A stretch of DNA of 64,000 bases, from contig JAWZYU010000010.1 in the NCBI GenBank assembly GCA_038380435.1, positions 49,014,135 through 49,078,134 of the forward strand, given 5' to 3'. Positions 32,020-42,982 of this stretch are shown piece by piece (within the stretch, counting starts at the first letter, position 1; every line of letters begins with the position of its first letter). The notes beneath the pieces are model-generated. The model made no database searches and was not told the DNA's origin. It worked only from the letters and a program-made list of their open reading frames with translations. The position numbers and the translations under genes were made by a program. This DNA comes from Ryuthela nishihirai. Its lineage: Eukaryota; Arthropoda; Arachnida; Araneae; Heptathelidae.

Positions 32020-33040
32020 TTAACGGTATAGGCAGGTTTCATTCTTGCCCAGTTTAATGGTTTACTTATCTCCCGTCTCATTAAAGAATTTTCAGATCAC
32101 GATATGCACTCAACCATCGATACAATTTTTTATTCCCAGGGATTAAACCACCAGCCAATTTCATGAGAGAATCTTCTTTATTCTAAATCTTGCCATCCTT
32201 TGATAAGTTTTTTATGACATGAAATGGAAAGAAAAAAGCGAAAAAGTTGAAAGAAAAATACATTGTCTACTGCCCGAAATTGACTGAGCCATTTTCTAAA
32301 CGCACAATCGAAAGACCAGGAAGAGAATAGTCTGGGGAAAAAGTGAAAGAAAAATGTTCCGATTAGGATTAATTGAATTTAGTCTTATTCTTTAAACGCA
32401 GTAATTTAATCCATTCAAAGAATAAAAAAAAACTCTATTGGCTGGAAAAGACGATTGAAGCAACAAAAGCAGTAACACGGCTGCAAAAAAAAAATAAAAC
32501 AAAAAAAATTGTTTCAGCTCTTAAAAGCTAAAACGCGTTGGGTGAATTTAGTCGTTGACTTTTTTGTACTTAGGCTCAGCTTTTTTATCGAAGCAGTGAA
32601 ATTTTTTTGAAAATAAATAATCCTCGCTAAAAGGCAGAAGTAAATCTTAAAATGAGATTAAGTTTTTATATTTATATATGCAAAAAGTTGAATGGTTTTG
32701 TCCCTGTTATGTTCAACCTATTTTCGAAGAAAGGCGACTAGAAACTTTTTCAGTGAAGGGCTAAGTAAAAAAAAATACTTAACCAATTGAATAAAAAGTC
32801 AGTTGAATTTAACTGTTATTATTTAAAACAGATTTTGTTGTTTTCTTTTATTAATTTCAGTCATTTACTTTCTAAAAAAATTAAAAAATTTAACTCAGTT
32901 CAAAATTTCCTCGAAACGTTTCAAACAAAATGCACGGATTTCGAACTATTTTTGGCTTTCAGTCTGTAATATTGCAACGGAGATTTTATAAGGACACTAG
33001 ACCTACTCTCAACTACAATGCAAATGTATCTATTAAGTGC
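32020..33040. other. AT-rich interval, nothing recognised
   Basis: Many A and T runs. A 60-codon plus-strand frame (32787-32969) is low-complexity and unconvincing. Confidence 0.5.
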
Positions 33041-33044
33041 AAGG

Positions 33045-33530
33045 AATTCGGAGGATCCATCGTATCCAAAATCTGGAATATCTTTTGAGATCTACGCTTC
33101 AAAATAACCCGAGGCACCAATTTCTAGCCCTCTGACACCGGTAGATCTATATTTGACCTTTAACCTTGAAGGACCCATCGTATCCAAAATTTCACAACAT
33201 TACTTAGATCTACGACCCAAGATACCAAGTACCGATTTTTAGCTATTTAGCACCGATATATCTAGATTTGACCTTTAGCCTTAAACAACCCTCCTGATCC
33301 AAAATTTCGCAGTGTTCCCGACATCTACAACCCAATAGACCGTTTGTCAAGTTTTTGGCACTTTGCAGATCAAGGTTTCACCTCTACATGACTTTTATTT
33401 CACCTTGAAGGACAAGTCGGAGGTGAAATTTTGGATTTTTACCGAGATCTACGATTCGGGATTACCCCAAGGTGCAAATTTTCAGAGATTTACCATTTCT
33501 GCATCATAGTTAGAATTAACATGATCAGTC
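33045..33530 (+). repeat. Satellite-like element D, short form
   Basis: Diverged ~118-bp units: GGACCCATCGTATCCAAAAT, GAGATCTACG, GCACCGATATATCTAGATTT and TTGACCTTTAACCTTG recur in order. The single segment GAGATCTACGATTCGGGATT, ACCCCAAGGTGCAAATTTTC (33451-33482) is the homologue of the 41-bp unit amplified at 53.5-55.5 kb. Confidence 0.8.
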
Positions 33531-33534
33531 ACTC

Positions 33535-33750
33535 ACAATAATCTATATATATATATCACTCACAATAATCTATATATATATCACTCGCAATAATCTATAT
33601 ATATATATCACTCACAATAATCTATATATATCACTCACAATAATCTATATATATATATCGCTAAGATATATATATATATCTATATATATCGTTGAGACAA
33701 TAATCTATATATATATATATCACTCACAATAATCTATATATATTAGATAT
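33535..33750. repeat. TA-rich tandem repeat
   Basis: CACTCACAATAATC alternates with runs of TATATA. The right flank of element D near 55550 has the related CACTCACTCATAATCGTC. Confidence 0.85.
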
Positions 33751-34820
33751 GCATTTTTTATTGTGTATCAAAGAAAGCATTCCAACAAAACATTAAACTA
33801 AATTAATTTTGTGTAATAATATAAAGAAAGTGAAATATTAGACACCAAAATTAACAAATAGGGTGAGCTATTTTTAAAAAACATGCCATGCAATCCAGAT
33901 GAACGAATTTCTATTTTATTAATAAATATTTAAGTACATTAGTGTGTGTGATATCACGCGGGCTTTTATTTTCCTAAAATGAAGCATCTTCGCATGGTGT
34001 TTCTCCCACAAAATGCAAAATATTTGCGAACATTTCCTTCCACAAAAATGTAAATATATTTCAGTCTCCTCTCTCTGACTCGTCGTCGAAACGCATGAAA
34101 AATCGTTGATGGTTTTCCTCACACAAAAAAAAAATCTTTACGTACTTTTAAAATGCTTTTTTCGTCATCATGCAAAGAACTCTAGGTAGTAAATATTTAT
34201 TTCGACACTTAACATTCTGCTACATTTCGAAAACCGCAAACCTGTGATTGGACAAGACTTACTCTGCTGTAAAGTTTCTTAAGAAGGGCCCCTCACATTT
34301 ATATAAAAGAAAGTGTTTTTATCCAGTGAAAATAAAACAATAAGCAGGCTTTTGTATAGAGTAACCACAAAGTAAAGTACTGGCATAGTGGTTAGGCAGC
34401 TAGCGACTGTTCCAGCAAGGCAAACTTTGTTGTGTTAGCTCTAACTAAGGCAGTGGTCAGCAGTGACTTCGGTCTTAGTAGGGCATGTCCTTGTATGAGA
34501 AGGCCTGTATTAAGCTAGGAGTAGCTTCTAGGATTCTTCTCTGTCCTACATGTCGCAAATAAAAAAAATAGGATTTTTTTTTTACCTTTTTTTTATTAAA
34601 TTAACTTCGTTTTTTTTTCTTTAAAAATGACAAAACGTGTCCAAGAAGATTTATTTTATAAAACTAAAGTTCCCAGAACTTTCGCAGTTGAAAATAGATT
34701 TGATGATGTTGACCATGTTTCTCTGCACTCTTCTGTATTCTACTCACTGGCCTCCATTAACTTCATCCAAAACTTGCTTCTTTTCCCACTTGCAGGATCT
34801 TATTATTCGTTTTTGTAGAG
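33751..34820. other. AT-rich interval, nothing certain
   Basis: An A-box-like TGGCATAGTGG at 34381-34391 has no clear B box downstream, so I do not call a tRNA or SINE. Two overlapping frames at 34627-34825 show no domain. Confidence 0.45.
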
Positions 34821-34882
34821 CTTAGATCAAAGCGATTGTATTACCTATGAATACATAGGCAATACAACCGCTTTGATCTAAG
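34821..34882. repeat. 29-bp-arm hairpin
   Basis: Arms 34821-34849 and 34854-34882 match at 27 of 29 positions around AATA (CTTAGATCAAAGCG against CGCTTTGATCTAAG). It could be a MITE relic or a processed-hairpin candidate; nothing decides between them. Confidence 0.85.
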
Positions 34883-35258
34883 TTAACAAGTAAGTAGGTT
34901 ACAAGGCAAGGCACTTAAATCTCTCACCACTTTTACATGGTGTTTACATTAGGATGATAAGTGCAGTAACCATCAAGAATGATTAAACACCTAATTCCTT
35001 CAAAGCATCAGACGACTCATTTCACAAATTCAGTCGCACAAGTGCCCTGTATAAATGTCAAGGTTGTGGCAGAAGCTGTTTGTCGATATTCGAGCTTTCG
35101 TACAGAGTTGTTGGGCTATTTTCATATTTGAGTTGAACATTTTTGCACACAGTGGACTAAATGGCTAAGTCACAAAGACTCCAAGGTCTGAGGAAAGGTT
35201 GCGGACGGGAACATAATAAACAACTGTTAGGAGACAGATGATAGCCTCACGTCAAGGA

Positions 35259-35582
35259 ACCGTCAAGGGTCAGCTTTGAGATTTATCTCCGCAAGTCTTC
35301 CCGCCCTGCCAACGGTCAATATGGGACACCGATAGGCTTGGAAAGGCCGCCGTCCGTCGTATGGGACGTTAAGCCATGGCCCCGTGTGCGGGAGAGCTAT
35401 AACCTATGCATATTAAAGAATACACTGGATGACTTTGAGGAAGGCTACCATCTGTCTCCCAACAGCTGGTTGCAGTGCTCCCTTCCCCCAACCTCTTCTG
35501 AACATTCAGGGTCCTTGTGACCTGGCCATTTAGCTTATTGTGGGTAAAAAGAGTGCCACTCATAGGTAAAACAACCCAGCCC
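35259..35582 (+). mobile_element. SINE-A, 5'-truncated at the tRNA-body boundary
   Basis: 11-bp TSD CACGTCAAGGA at 35248-35258 and 35583-35593. The copy begins within a few bases of GGGTCAGC, so the whole tRNA head is missing. Confidence 0.88.
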
Positions 35583-35658
35583 CACGTCAAGGACATACAA
35601 CATGTCTTTTAACGTCCAGAGGGTGTGGCGCACAGCATTTCTTTTAATGGCACTCCTG

Positions 35659-36044
35659 GGTTGGGTTGTTTTACCTCTGAGCGGTACTTTTTTGCACACA
35701 ATGGGGCTAAATGGCCAGGTCACATGGACCCCGAAGGCTCAGAGAAGGTGGGGGGAGGGGACCCACTGAAACAGCTGTTGGGAGACAGATGGTAGCCTCC
35801 CGTCAAGGCCATCCAGCGTGTTCTTTAACGTGCACAGGGTATGGCTCTCCCGCACACGGAGCCACGGCTTAACGTCCCATCCGACGGACGGCGGCCTTTC
35901 CAAGCCCATCGGTGTCCCCTACTGACCGTGGGCAGGGCGGGGAATTTTGCGGAGATAAATCTCAACGCTGACCCAGCTAGGACTCGAACCTGGGAACTAC
36001 AGATTACGAGCCTGGCGCGCTACCGACTGAGCCACCCCCGCCCC
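35659..36044 (-). mobile_element. SINE-A, full-length young copy
   Basis: 13-bp TSD AATGGCACTCCTG at 35646-35658 and 36045-36057. Confidence 0.95.
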
Positions 36045-36479
36045 AATGGCACTCCTGCAAATGATGCTCAGCTTAATGTCTCATCCTACCAACGGTTAAT
36101 TTTTAAAGTCCATCGTTGTCTCCTTTCTGACCTAGACCAGAGTGGAGGTTTAGCGAGATAAATATCAACTGTGGAACAGGTTGGACTCGAACCTAGGAAC
36201 TATAGATTACGAGCCTGGAGACCTACCAGCTGAGCCAACCCCCGCCCCCTTCATATAAAGAAATATCAAATCTAAAAGAGAAATATAAAGATAAAATTCA
36301 TGTAATAGAGTAATTTATAGAGATATTGAAAAGAAGCTAAAGTAAGAGCTAAGTGTAACGAATTCCTTCAACTAAAGTGAAAATGATCTTGTAAGTTTCC
36401 CATATAGTGATTAAGTTGGTGAATAAGAAAATAAATTTAATGAGTATTTGTCTGAATCCATTTGATCGAGAAAGGTGAG

Positions 36480-37385
36480 AGTTGGCTCGTTTTATCGGGT
36501 TCGAGTCCCAACCATACCTGCATTGAAAATTTTCTTCGCATGCATCCATTCTTTCCTCGGTGAGAAAGAGAACAATGGTGTTCTTGAGAAAGAGAACAAC
36601 GGTTCTGCTGCTTCTGAAAGAGAACAACGGTTCTGCCGTCTTTCGAATGGAATGTCAAACCATCTCTATGGTTCTGTGTGCAGGAGAGATCCTGTGTGCC
36701 TTAAAAAACACACTGGATGGTCTAGAAGGGATGCTCCTTTTTTCGCTGTCTCTCCTTCTGCTGAGGACAGATGTGGGATAGGGTGGCAAGCCCCTGACCC
36801 CATATGCTTAAAGCTATATCCTCTGCACGTTGAAGAACATGCTGGATGGCCTTTGTGGGAGGTTATCATCTGAATCATAACAGCTGTTCAGTGGATACTG
36901 TTCCCCAAGGGGCTGGGATAGTTCAGTTCGTAGCGCGCCAGGTTCGTATTTGGTAGTTCCCAGGTTCAAGTCCCACCAGGACCAACGTTGAGACTTATCT
37001 CCACGAAACCCCCACCCTGCCTTCGGTCAGTAGAGGACACCAATGGGCTTGGAAAGGTCGCCGTCCTTCGGATGGGACGTGAGACCATAGTTCTGTGTGC
37101 GGGAGAGTCATACCTTGTGCACGTTAAAGAACACTCTGGATGGCCTTGATGGGAGACTACTATCTGTCTCCCAAAAGCAGTTCCAATGGGTTCCATCCCC
37201 TAAGCTTTCTCTAAGCTTTCGGGGTCTTTGTGACCTGGTCATTTAATCCGTAGTGCGCAAAAAAGGTGTCGCTCAGAGGTAAAAAAAAATTCATTCAACC
37301 TTCTCTGAGCTCTTTGCGCCCTTGTGTCCTGGCCCTTTAGCCCATTATTTATTCAAAAGTACCGCTCAGTGGTAAAACAACCCTA
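36480..37385 (+). mobile_element. Old, rearranged SINE-A with a younger copy inside
   Basis: Head traces (GGGTTCGAGTCCCAACC near 36500), two diverged body segments (CACACTGGATGGTCTAGAAG, GAAGAACATGCTGGATGGCC) and a tail (GGTAAAACAACCC near 37380) flank the copy at 36905-37285. It also contains a GAGAAAGAGAACAA(C/T)GGT repeat near 36563-36630. Confidence 0.6.
36905..37285 (+). mobile_element. SINE-A, diverged copy
   Basis: Head GATAGTTCAGTTCGTAGCGC. The tail ends in AGGTAAAAAAAAATTC, unlike the family's AACCC tail. No clean TSD. Confidence 0.8.
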
Positions 37386-38207
37386 TGCATTAATCTCTTA
37401 TTTTCGAAGTTGTATGCTATGAATACGCTTCCCCGTGCAGTGTTTCGTAATCGTATTTTGTGAGATATAGTACTGCAGTTTGGCGAATTGCCATAGCAGT
37501 AATCCGAAATCTATTTCCTTATTACGTCGTAAACGGAGTGACTGAAATGGCATTGCGGTTATGACCTTTTGCAGTTCCACATTTATCTATTCAATTCCTC
37601 TCGAAATTGGACTCCGAAGTTAATTACTATATTGTTCCCCATATAGTGTTATCTTTCAGTTTATACAAATAGACTCCAGCACTTTCCCAAAGAGACTTAA
37701 GCCTCGACTTCGAGAGTCGATTACGCACCATTTAATCTCAGTGATATCGTTATCAGTTATGGCAGTAAACACCACTTTCTGTAGTAATGGTGTCTCTCAG
37801 TATACAGAGTAATAGACATAGAGGTTAATCTCCCGATAACTTTAATGATAATATTTCCACAATGTTAATTCTCGTAAAGCAGCGCGCCAGTGTTAGGGCA
37901 ACGAACCAATTTCTGCAGAAACAATCTTCTAACTGGTTGTCCTTTATTCATTTTAGCTACAAATAAATGTCGCATATTTTAATATATATAAATAGATATT
38001 TGGCAATTTTAAATTATATTTACAGTTATTTTTAAGAAGCTAGCAAATAATTTTAAATTATTCTTAATATATATTTTTTATATAATCATAATAAATTAAT
38101 TGTTTTTAAATTCATTTTAAACTGCATGGTTTGTAGCAGCTTGTGGCAGCAACTTAACTAAATTTGACTAAAGTAGTTGTACAAACCGGATATGAGGCAT
38201 GAAGATA
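37386..38207. other. AT-rich interval, nothing recognised
   Basis: No feature recognised. Confidence 0.5.
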
Positions 38208-38219
38208 TTTCACAATAGG

Positions 38220-38541
38220 ATTGGATTGGATTGTTTTACCTCTGAGCGGCACTTTTTGCACACCATGGGCTAAATGACCAGATCACAAGAAATCCGAAGG
38301 CTCAGAGAAGGTTGGGGGAGGGGACCCACCGGAACAGCTGTTGGGAGACAGATGATAGCCTCCCGTCAAGGCCATCCTGCGTGTTCTTTAACGTGCACAG
38401 GGTATGACTCTCCTACACCCGAACCACGGCTTAACGTTCCATCCGACGGACGGCGATCTGCAAAACCCATCGGTGTCCCCTATTGACCGTGGACAGGGCG
38501 GGGAGTTTTGGGTAGATAAATCTCAACGCTGACCCAGCTGG
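38220..38541 (-). mobile_element. SINE-A, 5'-truncated at the tRNA-body boundary
   Basis: 12-bp TSD TTTCACAATAGG at 38208-38219 and 38542-38553. The head end stops at GCTGACCCAGCTGG, so the B box and everything upstream are absent. Confidence 0.92.
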
Positions 38542-38553
38542 TTTCACAATAGG

Positions 38554-38932
38554 TGGGTTGAGTTGTTTTACCTCTGAGCGTCACTTTTTTTGCACACAAT
38601 AGAGCTAAATGGCCAGGTTATAGGGACCCCGAGGACTCAGAAAAGGTTGGGGAGAGGGGACCCATTGGACAGTTGTTAGGAGAGAGAAGGTAGCTTTCCA
38701 TCGAGGCCATCCAGCGTGTTCTTTAGCGTGCACAGCGTATGAATCTCCTGCACACGGAACTACAGTTTAACATATCCCATCCAACAATGGCGGCCATTCC
38801 AAGCCCATCGGTGATCAAGGGCAGACCGGGGAGTTTTGCTGAGATAAATCTCAAAACTGGTCCAGATGGGTTTCGCACCTAGGAACTGCAGATTACGAAA
38901 CCTGGTGCACTACTGACTGAGCCACCCCTAGG
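38554..38932 (-). mobile_element. Old SINE-A copy
   Basis: Diverged full-length copy starting at the TSD of its neighbour (TGGGTTGAGTTGTTTTACC) and ending GACTGAGCCACCCC. Confidence 0.87.
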
Positions 38933-38939
38933 CACACGG

Positions 38940-39635
38940 GTTTTGTTTCGAGGGAGGCGTAGAAGCGGGGGCGTTCTGAGAATAAATAGTGTTTCCAATT
39001 ACTAAAATAGTCCACCGGCCAGGAAAGCTTTAAATTATATTCTGTATGGAATAAAAATTATATAGTTACGTTTTAATATATTTAAACTAAGGTTCTAAAA
39101 TAAAATAGAAAGTTTTATACTACGGTGCTAAAATAAAATTGTACAAAGCATGAAAACAGAATACAGTACAGATACAAAACAGAAGTAAGCAACCCTTGCA
39201 CCACCACCCCCCTCACCCCCCAGTACGTCAGTAGGTTGTTCCATCATATCTTACCAACATATTGACGGATCTCGGTGAGTTAAGTGTCAAATGAAAGCTT
39301 ATTTCTGGGGGGAATGTCATAGGCTAATAACTTTTATTCCCCTCAAAAGACTTTTTCTTCCCCACAAAAAAGGGGCATTATTTATCGGGGGTCGATTTTA
39401 AAGACTGATATCTCAAATTTGTATTTGTGATGTTTAAAATACCGTGGGCTACCTGAAATCATGCCTCTACTTTCTCTACCCCGAAAAAAAATTAAAAAAA
39501 AGAAGGGAAATTTAACGGTGGTCGATGTTTATAGGTCCCATGTCAAATGAAAGCTTCAAAAGCGCAGAAGAGCAGTCCGAAAATATCAGTTCCGAAAAAT
39601 GTATGTTGTTCCATCATATCTTACCAATGTATTAT
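38940..39635. repeat. Interval with an old duplication
   Basis: TGTTCCATCATATCTTACCAA-like sequence occurs near 39236 and 39604, and GTCAAATGAAAGCTT near 39287 and 39541. This marks a diverged internal duplication. No gene recognised. Confidence 0.55.
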
Positions 39636-39636
39636 A

Positions 39637-39690
39637 TGGGAGATCCATACCCTGTTCACGTTAAAGAACACGCTGGATGGCCTTGACTGT
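39637..39690 (+). mobile_element. SINE-A body fragment
   Basis: GGGAGATCCATACCCTGTTC and ACACGCTGGATGGCCTTGAC only. Confidence 0.75.
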
Positions 39691-39809
39691 GTCCTTGAAT
39701 ATTAGTTCCGAAAATAGGTATATTTAGTGACAAAATTTGAAAAAAAAAATAAAAAGTTTGCAAAATATATATATATTTTTTCTTTATCATTTATTTATTA
39801 TATTTTTAT

Positions 39810-39958
39810 TTAGAAAGGCCCGAGATAACCTAGAGGCTTAGTCAGGCTCCTCCTTGTTTCTCATACAACTTACGGACACATACACAAATACGCAATCATG
39901 CATTCCGGGACTCGAGCCCAGCAGCTGCAGTGTCACCACTGCACTACCGAGGTGGCAA
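39810..39958 (-). mobile_element. tRNA-like dispersed repeat (SINE-D)
   Basis: The complement has GCCACCTCGGTAGTGCAGTG and GGGCTCGAGTCCCGGAATGC, tRNA-like A and B boxes, then a body resembling other tRNA SINEs. There is only one copy here, so a family claim is weak. Confidence 0.5.
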
Positions 39959-39991
39959 AAAGTAAAAAAAAATTAATCCATACTGGATGGT

Positions 39992-40382
39992 TGTTTGGGT
40001 TGGGTTGTTTTACCTCTGAGCGGCACTTTTTTGCACACCATGGGCTAAATGGCCAGGTCACATGGACCCCGAAGACTCAGAGAAGGTTGGGGGAGGGGAC
40101 CCACTGGAACAGCTGTTGGGAGACAGATGGTAGCCTCCCGTCAAGGCCATCCAGTGTGTTCTTTAACGTGCACAGGGTATGGCTCTCCCGCACACGGGGC
40201 CACGGCTTAACGTCCCATCCGACGGACGGCGGCCTTTCCAAGCCCATCGGTGTCCCCTACTGACCGTGGGCAGGGCGGAGAATTTTGCGGAGATAAATCT
40301 CAACGCTGACCCAGCTGGGACTCGAACCTGGGAACTATAGATTACGAGCCTGGCACGCTACCGACTGAGCCACCCCCGCCCC
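39992..40382 (-). mobile_element. SINE-A, full-length young copy
   Basis: 11-bp TSD TACTGGATGGT at 39981-39991 and 40383-40393. Confidence 0.95.
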
Positions 40383-40573
40383 TACTGGATGGTGAAATCA
40401 AGTATTTTTTTATACAACAAAATTTTTAGACGTCCTGTTTTCCATTGAAATGAAATGTGAATTTAGTGAGTGATTTCACCACCAATTCAATTTCACTTTT
40501 TTTTTATTTTTAGAAGGAAAATCGGTTTCTAAAAATTTTAAATTGATTTTTTTTTCTTTAAATATCCTTTATA

Positions 40574-40880
40574 TTACTGGAGGCACCTATCTCCATCTGC
40601 TAATCGTAACAGGAATTCCATTCTTAACGAATTCTTGAAGTTACTGCTGAAATTGGCGAACATCAGTTTCATCTCGCTGTCTGCACCGAAACGTTTACCT
40701 GTCAAGTCTTCTAGCAAATAAGAAAAAATTGCAAAGACACAAACGGATAAGTCTGAGCTATAAAATGGACGCCAGCTACTTCTCACAACATTGACTGCAC
40801 GACATCCTTGGTCCGACATGCAGGATGAAAGTATGCATTGTCATGGAAATGAATGATACGTTCTGACAGCATCCCAAGAT
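40574..40880 (-). pseudogene. Mariner-family transposase, C-terminal fossil
   Basis: Read on the minus strand. FHDNAYFHPACRTKDVVQS (near 40845-40790) carries the second catalytic Asp of a mariner-type transposase. After a frame change come YSSDLSVCVFAIFSYLLEDL and TGKRFGADSEMK, and the fragment ends FLLRLADGDRCLQ, like the family's RWxKC C-terminus. The third catalytic Asp, expected in the PCDF-type motif, is Val here (SVCVF). No N-terminal half was found. The lineage differs from the 3.1-4.3 kb element. Confidence 0.75.
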
Positions 40881-40984
40881 GTTCTTGATGGCTGTGTAGA
40901 GTTCTTAAGAAAACTAATTTGTCTAACTAGTCAAATTACGTCATGTCAGCTGTAATGCTGTGAGTTAACATTCTCACCATGTGC

Positions 40985-42062
40985 TAGGAAATGTTTTATC
41001 TCTGATCGGCACTTTTTTTTTTGGCATATAATGGGCTAAATGACCAGGTCACAATAATTCCAAAGACTTGGATTTGGATTGTTTTACCTCTGAGCGGCAC
41101 TTTTTTGCACACCATGGGCTAAATGGTCAGACCACAAGGACCACGAAGGCTCAGAGAAGGTTGGGGGAGGGTTGGGTTGTTTTACCTCTGAGCGGCACTT
41201 TTTTGCACATCATGGGCTAAATGGCCAGGTCACATGGACCCCGAAGGCTCAGAGAAGGTTGGGGAAGGGGACCCACTGGAACAGCTGTTGGGAGACAGAT
41301 GGTAGCCTCCCGTCAAGGCCATCTAGCGTGTTCTTTAACGTGCACAGGGTATGGCTCTCCCGCACACGGAGTCACGGCTTAACGTCCCATCCGACGGATG
41401 GCGGCCTTTCCAAGCCCATCGGTGTCCCCTGCTGACCGTGGGCAGGGCGGGGAATTTTGCGGAGGTTGGGGGAGGGGACCCACTGGAACAGCTGTTGGGA
41501 GACAGATGGTATCCTCCCGTCAAGGCCATCCAACGTGTTCTTTAACGTGCACAGGGTATGGCTCTCCCGCACACGGGGCCACGGCTTAACGTCCCATCCG
41601 ACGGACGGCGGCCTTTCCAAGCCCATCGGTGTCCCCTACTGACCGTGGGCAGGGCGGGGAAATTTTGCGGAGATAAATCTCAACGCTGACCCAGCTGGGA
41701 TTCGAACCTGGGAACTACAGATTACGAGCCTAGCGCGCTACCGACTGAGCCACACCCGCCCCAATTCCAAAGACTCAGAAAAGGTTGTCGGAAGGGGACC
41801 ACTAGATAGCTATCCCCTCCCCTTCAAGGACATCCAAAGTGTCCTTTAATATGCAGAGACTATGGCTCTTCTGCAAATTGAACACGATTAACGTCTATTC
41901 ATACAGACCACGGCCTCTTCAAGATCATCGTTGAACTCTTTCTGACAGAAAGCAGAGGGGGGGTGAGGCTGAGATAAATCTCAACGCCGGCAGAGGTGGG
42001 ACTGGAATCTGGGAACTACAGATTGCGAACCTAGAGCGCTGCCGACTGAGCCAACCCCGCCG
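40985..42062 (-). mobile_element. Old SINE-A, host of a SINE concatemer
   Basis: The tail part (TTTTATCTCTGATCGGCAC) is at 40985-41068 and the rest at 41776-42062, ending GCCGACTGAGCCAACCCCGC. Confidence 0.85.
41069..41762 (-). mobile_element. SINE-A concatemer inside one TSD pair
   Basis: One 13-bp TSD AATTCCAAAGACT (41056-41068, 41763-41775) encloses 694 bp. A partial tail unit (41069-41170) ends GGTTGGGGGAGG. A second tail-to-body unit (41171-41464) ends TTTTGCGGAG. A third segment starts GGTTGGGGGAGGGG and runs to a complete head. All three are in the same orientation and young. Confidence 0.92.
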
Positions 42063-42187
42063 CTTTCACGTAAAAAAGTACCACATTTGCGAGAGAAATA
42101 TAAAAAATAGAATTCATGCTATACAGTAATTCCCCCCCCTGGTCTAGATCCAACCCTGTATAATTTATATTAGCCCATAAATCCATA

Positions 42188-42546
42188 GGTTGGGTTCTTT
42201 TACCTCTGAGCGGCACTTTTTGTGCACAAAGGGCTAAATGGCTAGATCACAAGGACCCGAAGTCTCAGAGAAGGTTGGGACCCACTAGAACAGCTGTTGG
42301 GATGGTAGCCTTCCGTCAAAGCCATCCCACGTGTTCTTTAACATGCGCAGGGTATGGCTTTCCCGCACACGGGACCGCGGCTTAACGTCCCATCCGACGG
42401 ACGATGGCCTTTCCAAGTCCATCGGTACCTACTGACCAAAATGGGGATTCAAAGGAGATAAATTTCAAGGCTGACCCAGGTGGGACTCGAACGTGAGAAC
42501 TGCAGATTATGAGCCTGTCGCGCTACCAACTGAGCCACCCCTCTCT
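42188..42546 (-). mobile_element. SINE-A, diverged copy
   Basis: Starts GGTTGGGTTCTTTTACC. Several small deletions in the body (GGTTGGGACCCACTAG). The head ends GAGCCACCCCTCTC. Confidence 0.86.
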
Positions 42547-42585
42547 TTTGAGGAAAACGTACGTACACAAGTCCCCATTGCATTT

Positions 42586-42969
42586 TGGGGCGGGGGTGGC
42601 TCAGTCGGTAGCGCGCCAGGCTCGTAATCTGCAGTTCCCAGGTTCGAGTCCCAGCTGGGTCAGCGTTGAGATTTATCTCCGCATAACTCCCCGCCCTGCC
42701 CACGGTCAGTAGGGGACACAGATGGGCTTGGAAAGGACGCCGTCCGTCGGATGGGACGTTAAACCATGGCTCTGTGTGCGGGAGAGCCATACCCTGTGCA
42801 CGTTAAAGAACACGCTGGATGGCCTTGACGGGAGACTACCATCTGTCTCCCAACAGCTGTTCCAGTGGGTCCCCTCCCCCAACCTTCTCTGAGCCTTCGG
42901 GGTCCATGTGACCTGGCCATTTAGCCCATGGTGTGCAAAAAAGTGCCGCTCAGAGGTAAAACAACCCAA
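42586..42969 (+). mobile_element. SINE-A, full-length young copy
   Basis: 13-bp TSD CCCCATTGCATTT at 42573-42585 and 42970-42982. Confidence 0.95.
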
Positions 42970-42982
42970 CCCCATTGCATTT

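Larger units (their letters stand above)
35108..36249 (-). mobile_element. Old SINE-A carrying two nested SINE-As
   Basis: The tail part is 35108-35258, the middle 35583-35658 and the head part 36045-36249 (GGACTCGAACCTAGGAAC, GCTGAGCCAACCCCCGCCCC). The three pieces are collinear once the insertions at 35259-35582 and 35659-36044 are removed. Confidence 0.88.

Noticed and set aside
33535..33750. Replication origin or matrix attachment region from the TA-rich tract
   Set aside because: TA-rich simple repeats are common here and nothing specific supports such a role.
34381..34580. tRNA-derived SINE suggested by TGGCATAGTGG and an A-rich end
   Set aside because: No B box at the right distance, no second copy and no TSD.
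34621..34825. Two overlapping plus-strand frames as a small secreted or membrane protein
   Set aside because: Low-complexity AT-rich context, no start context or domain.
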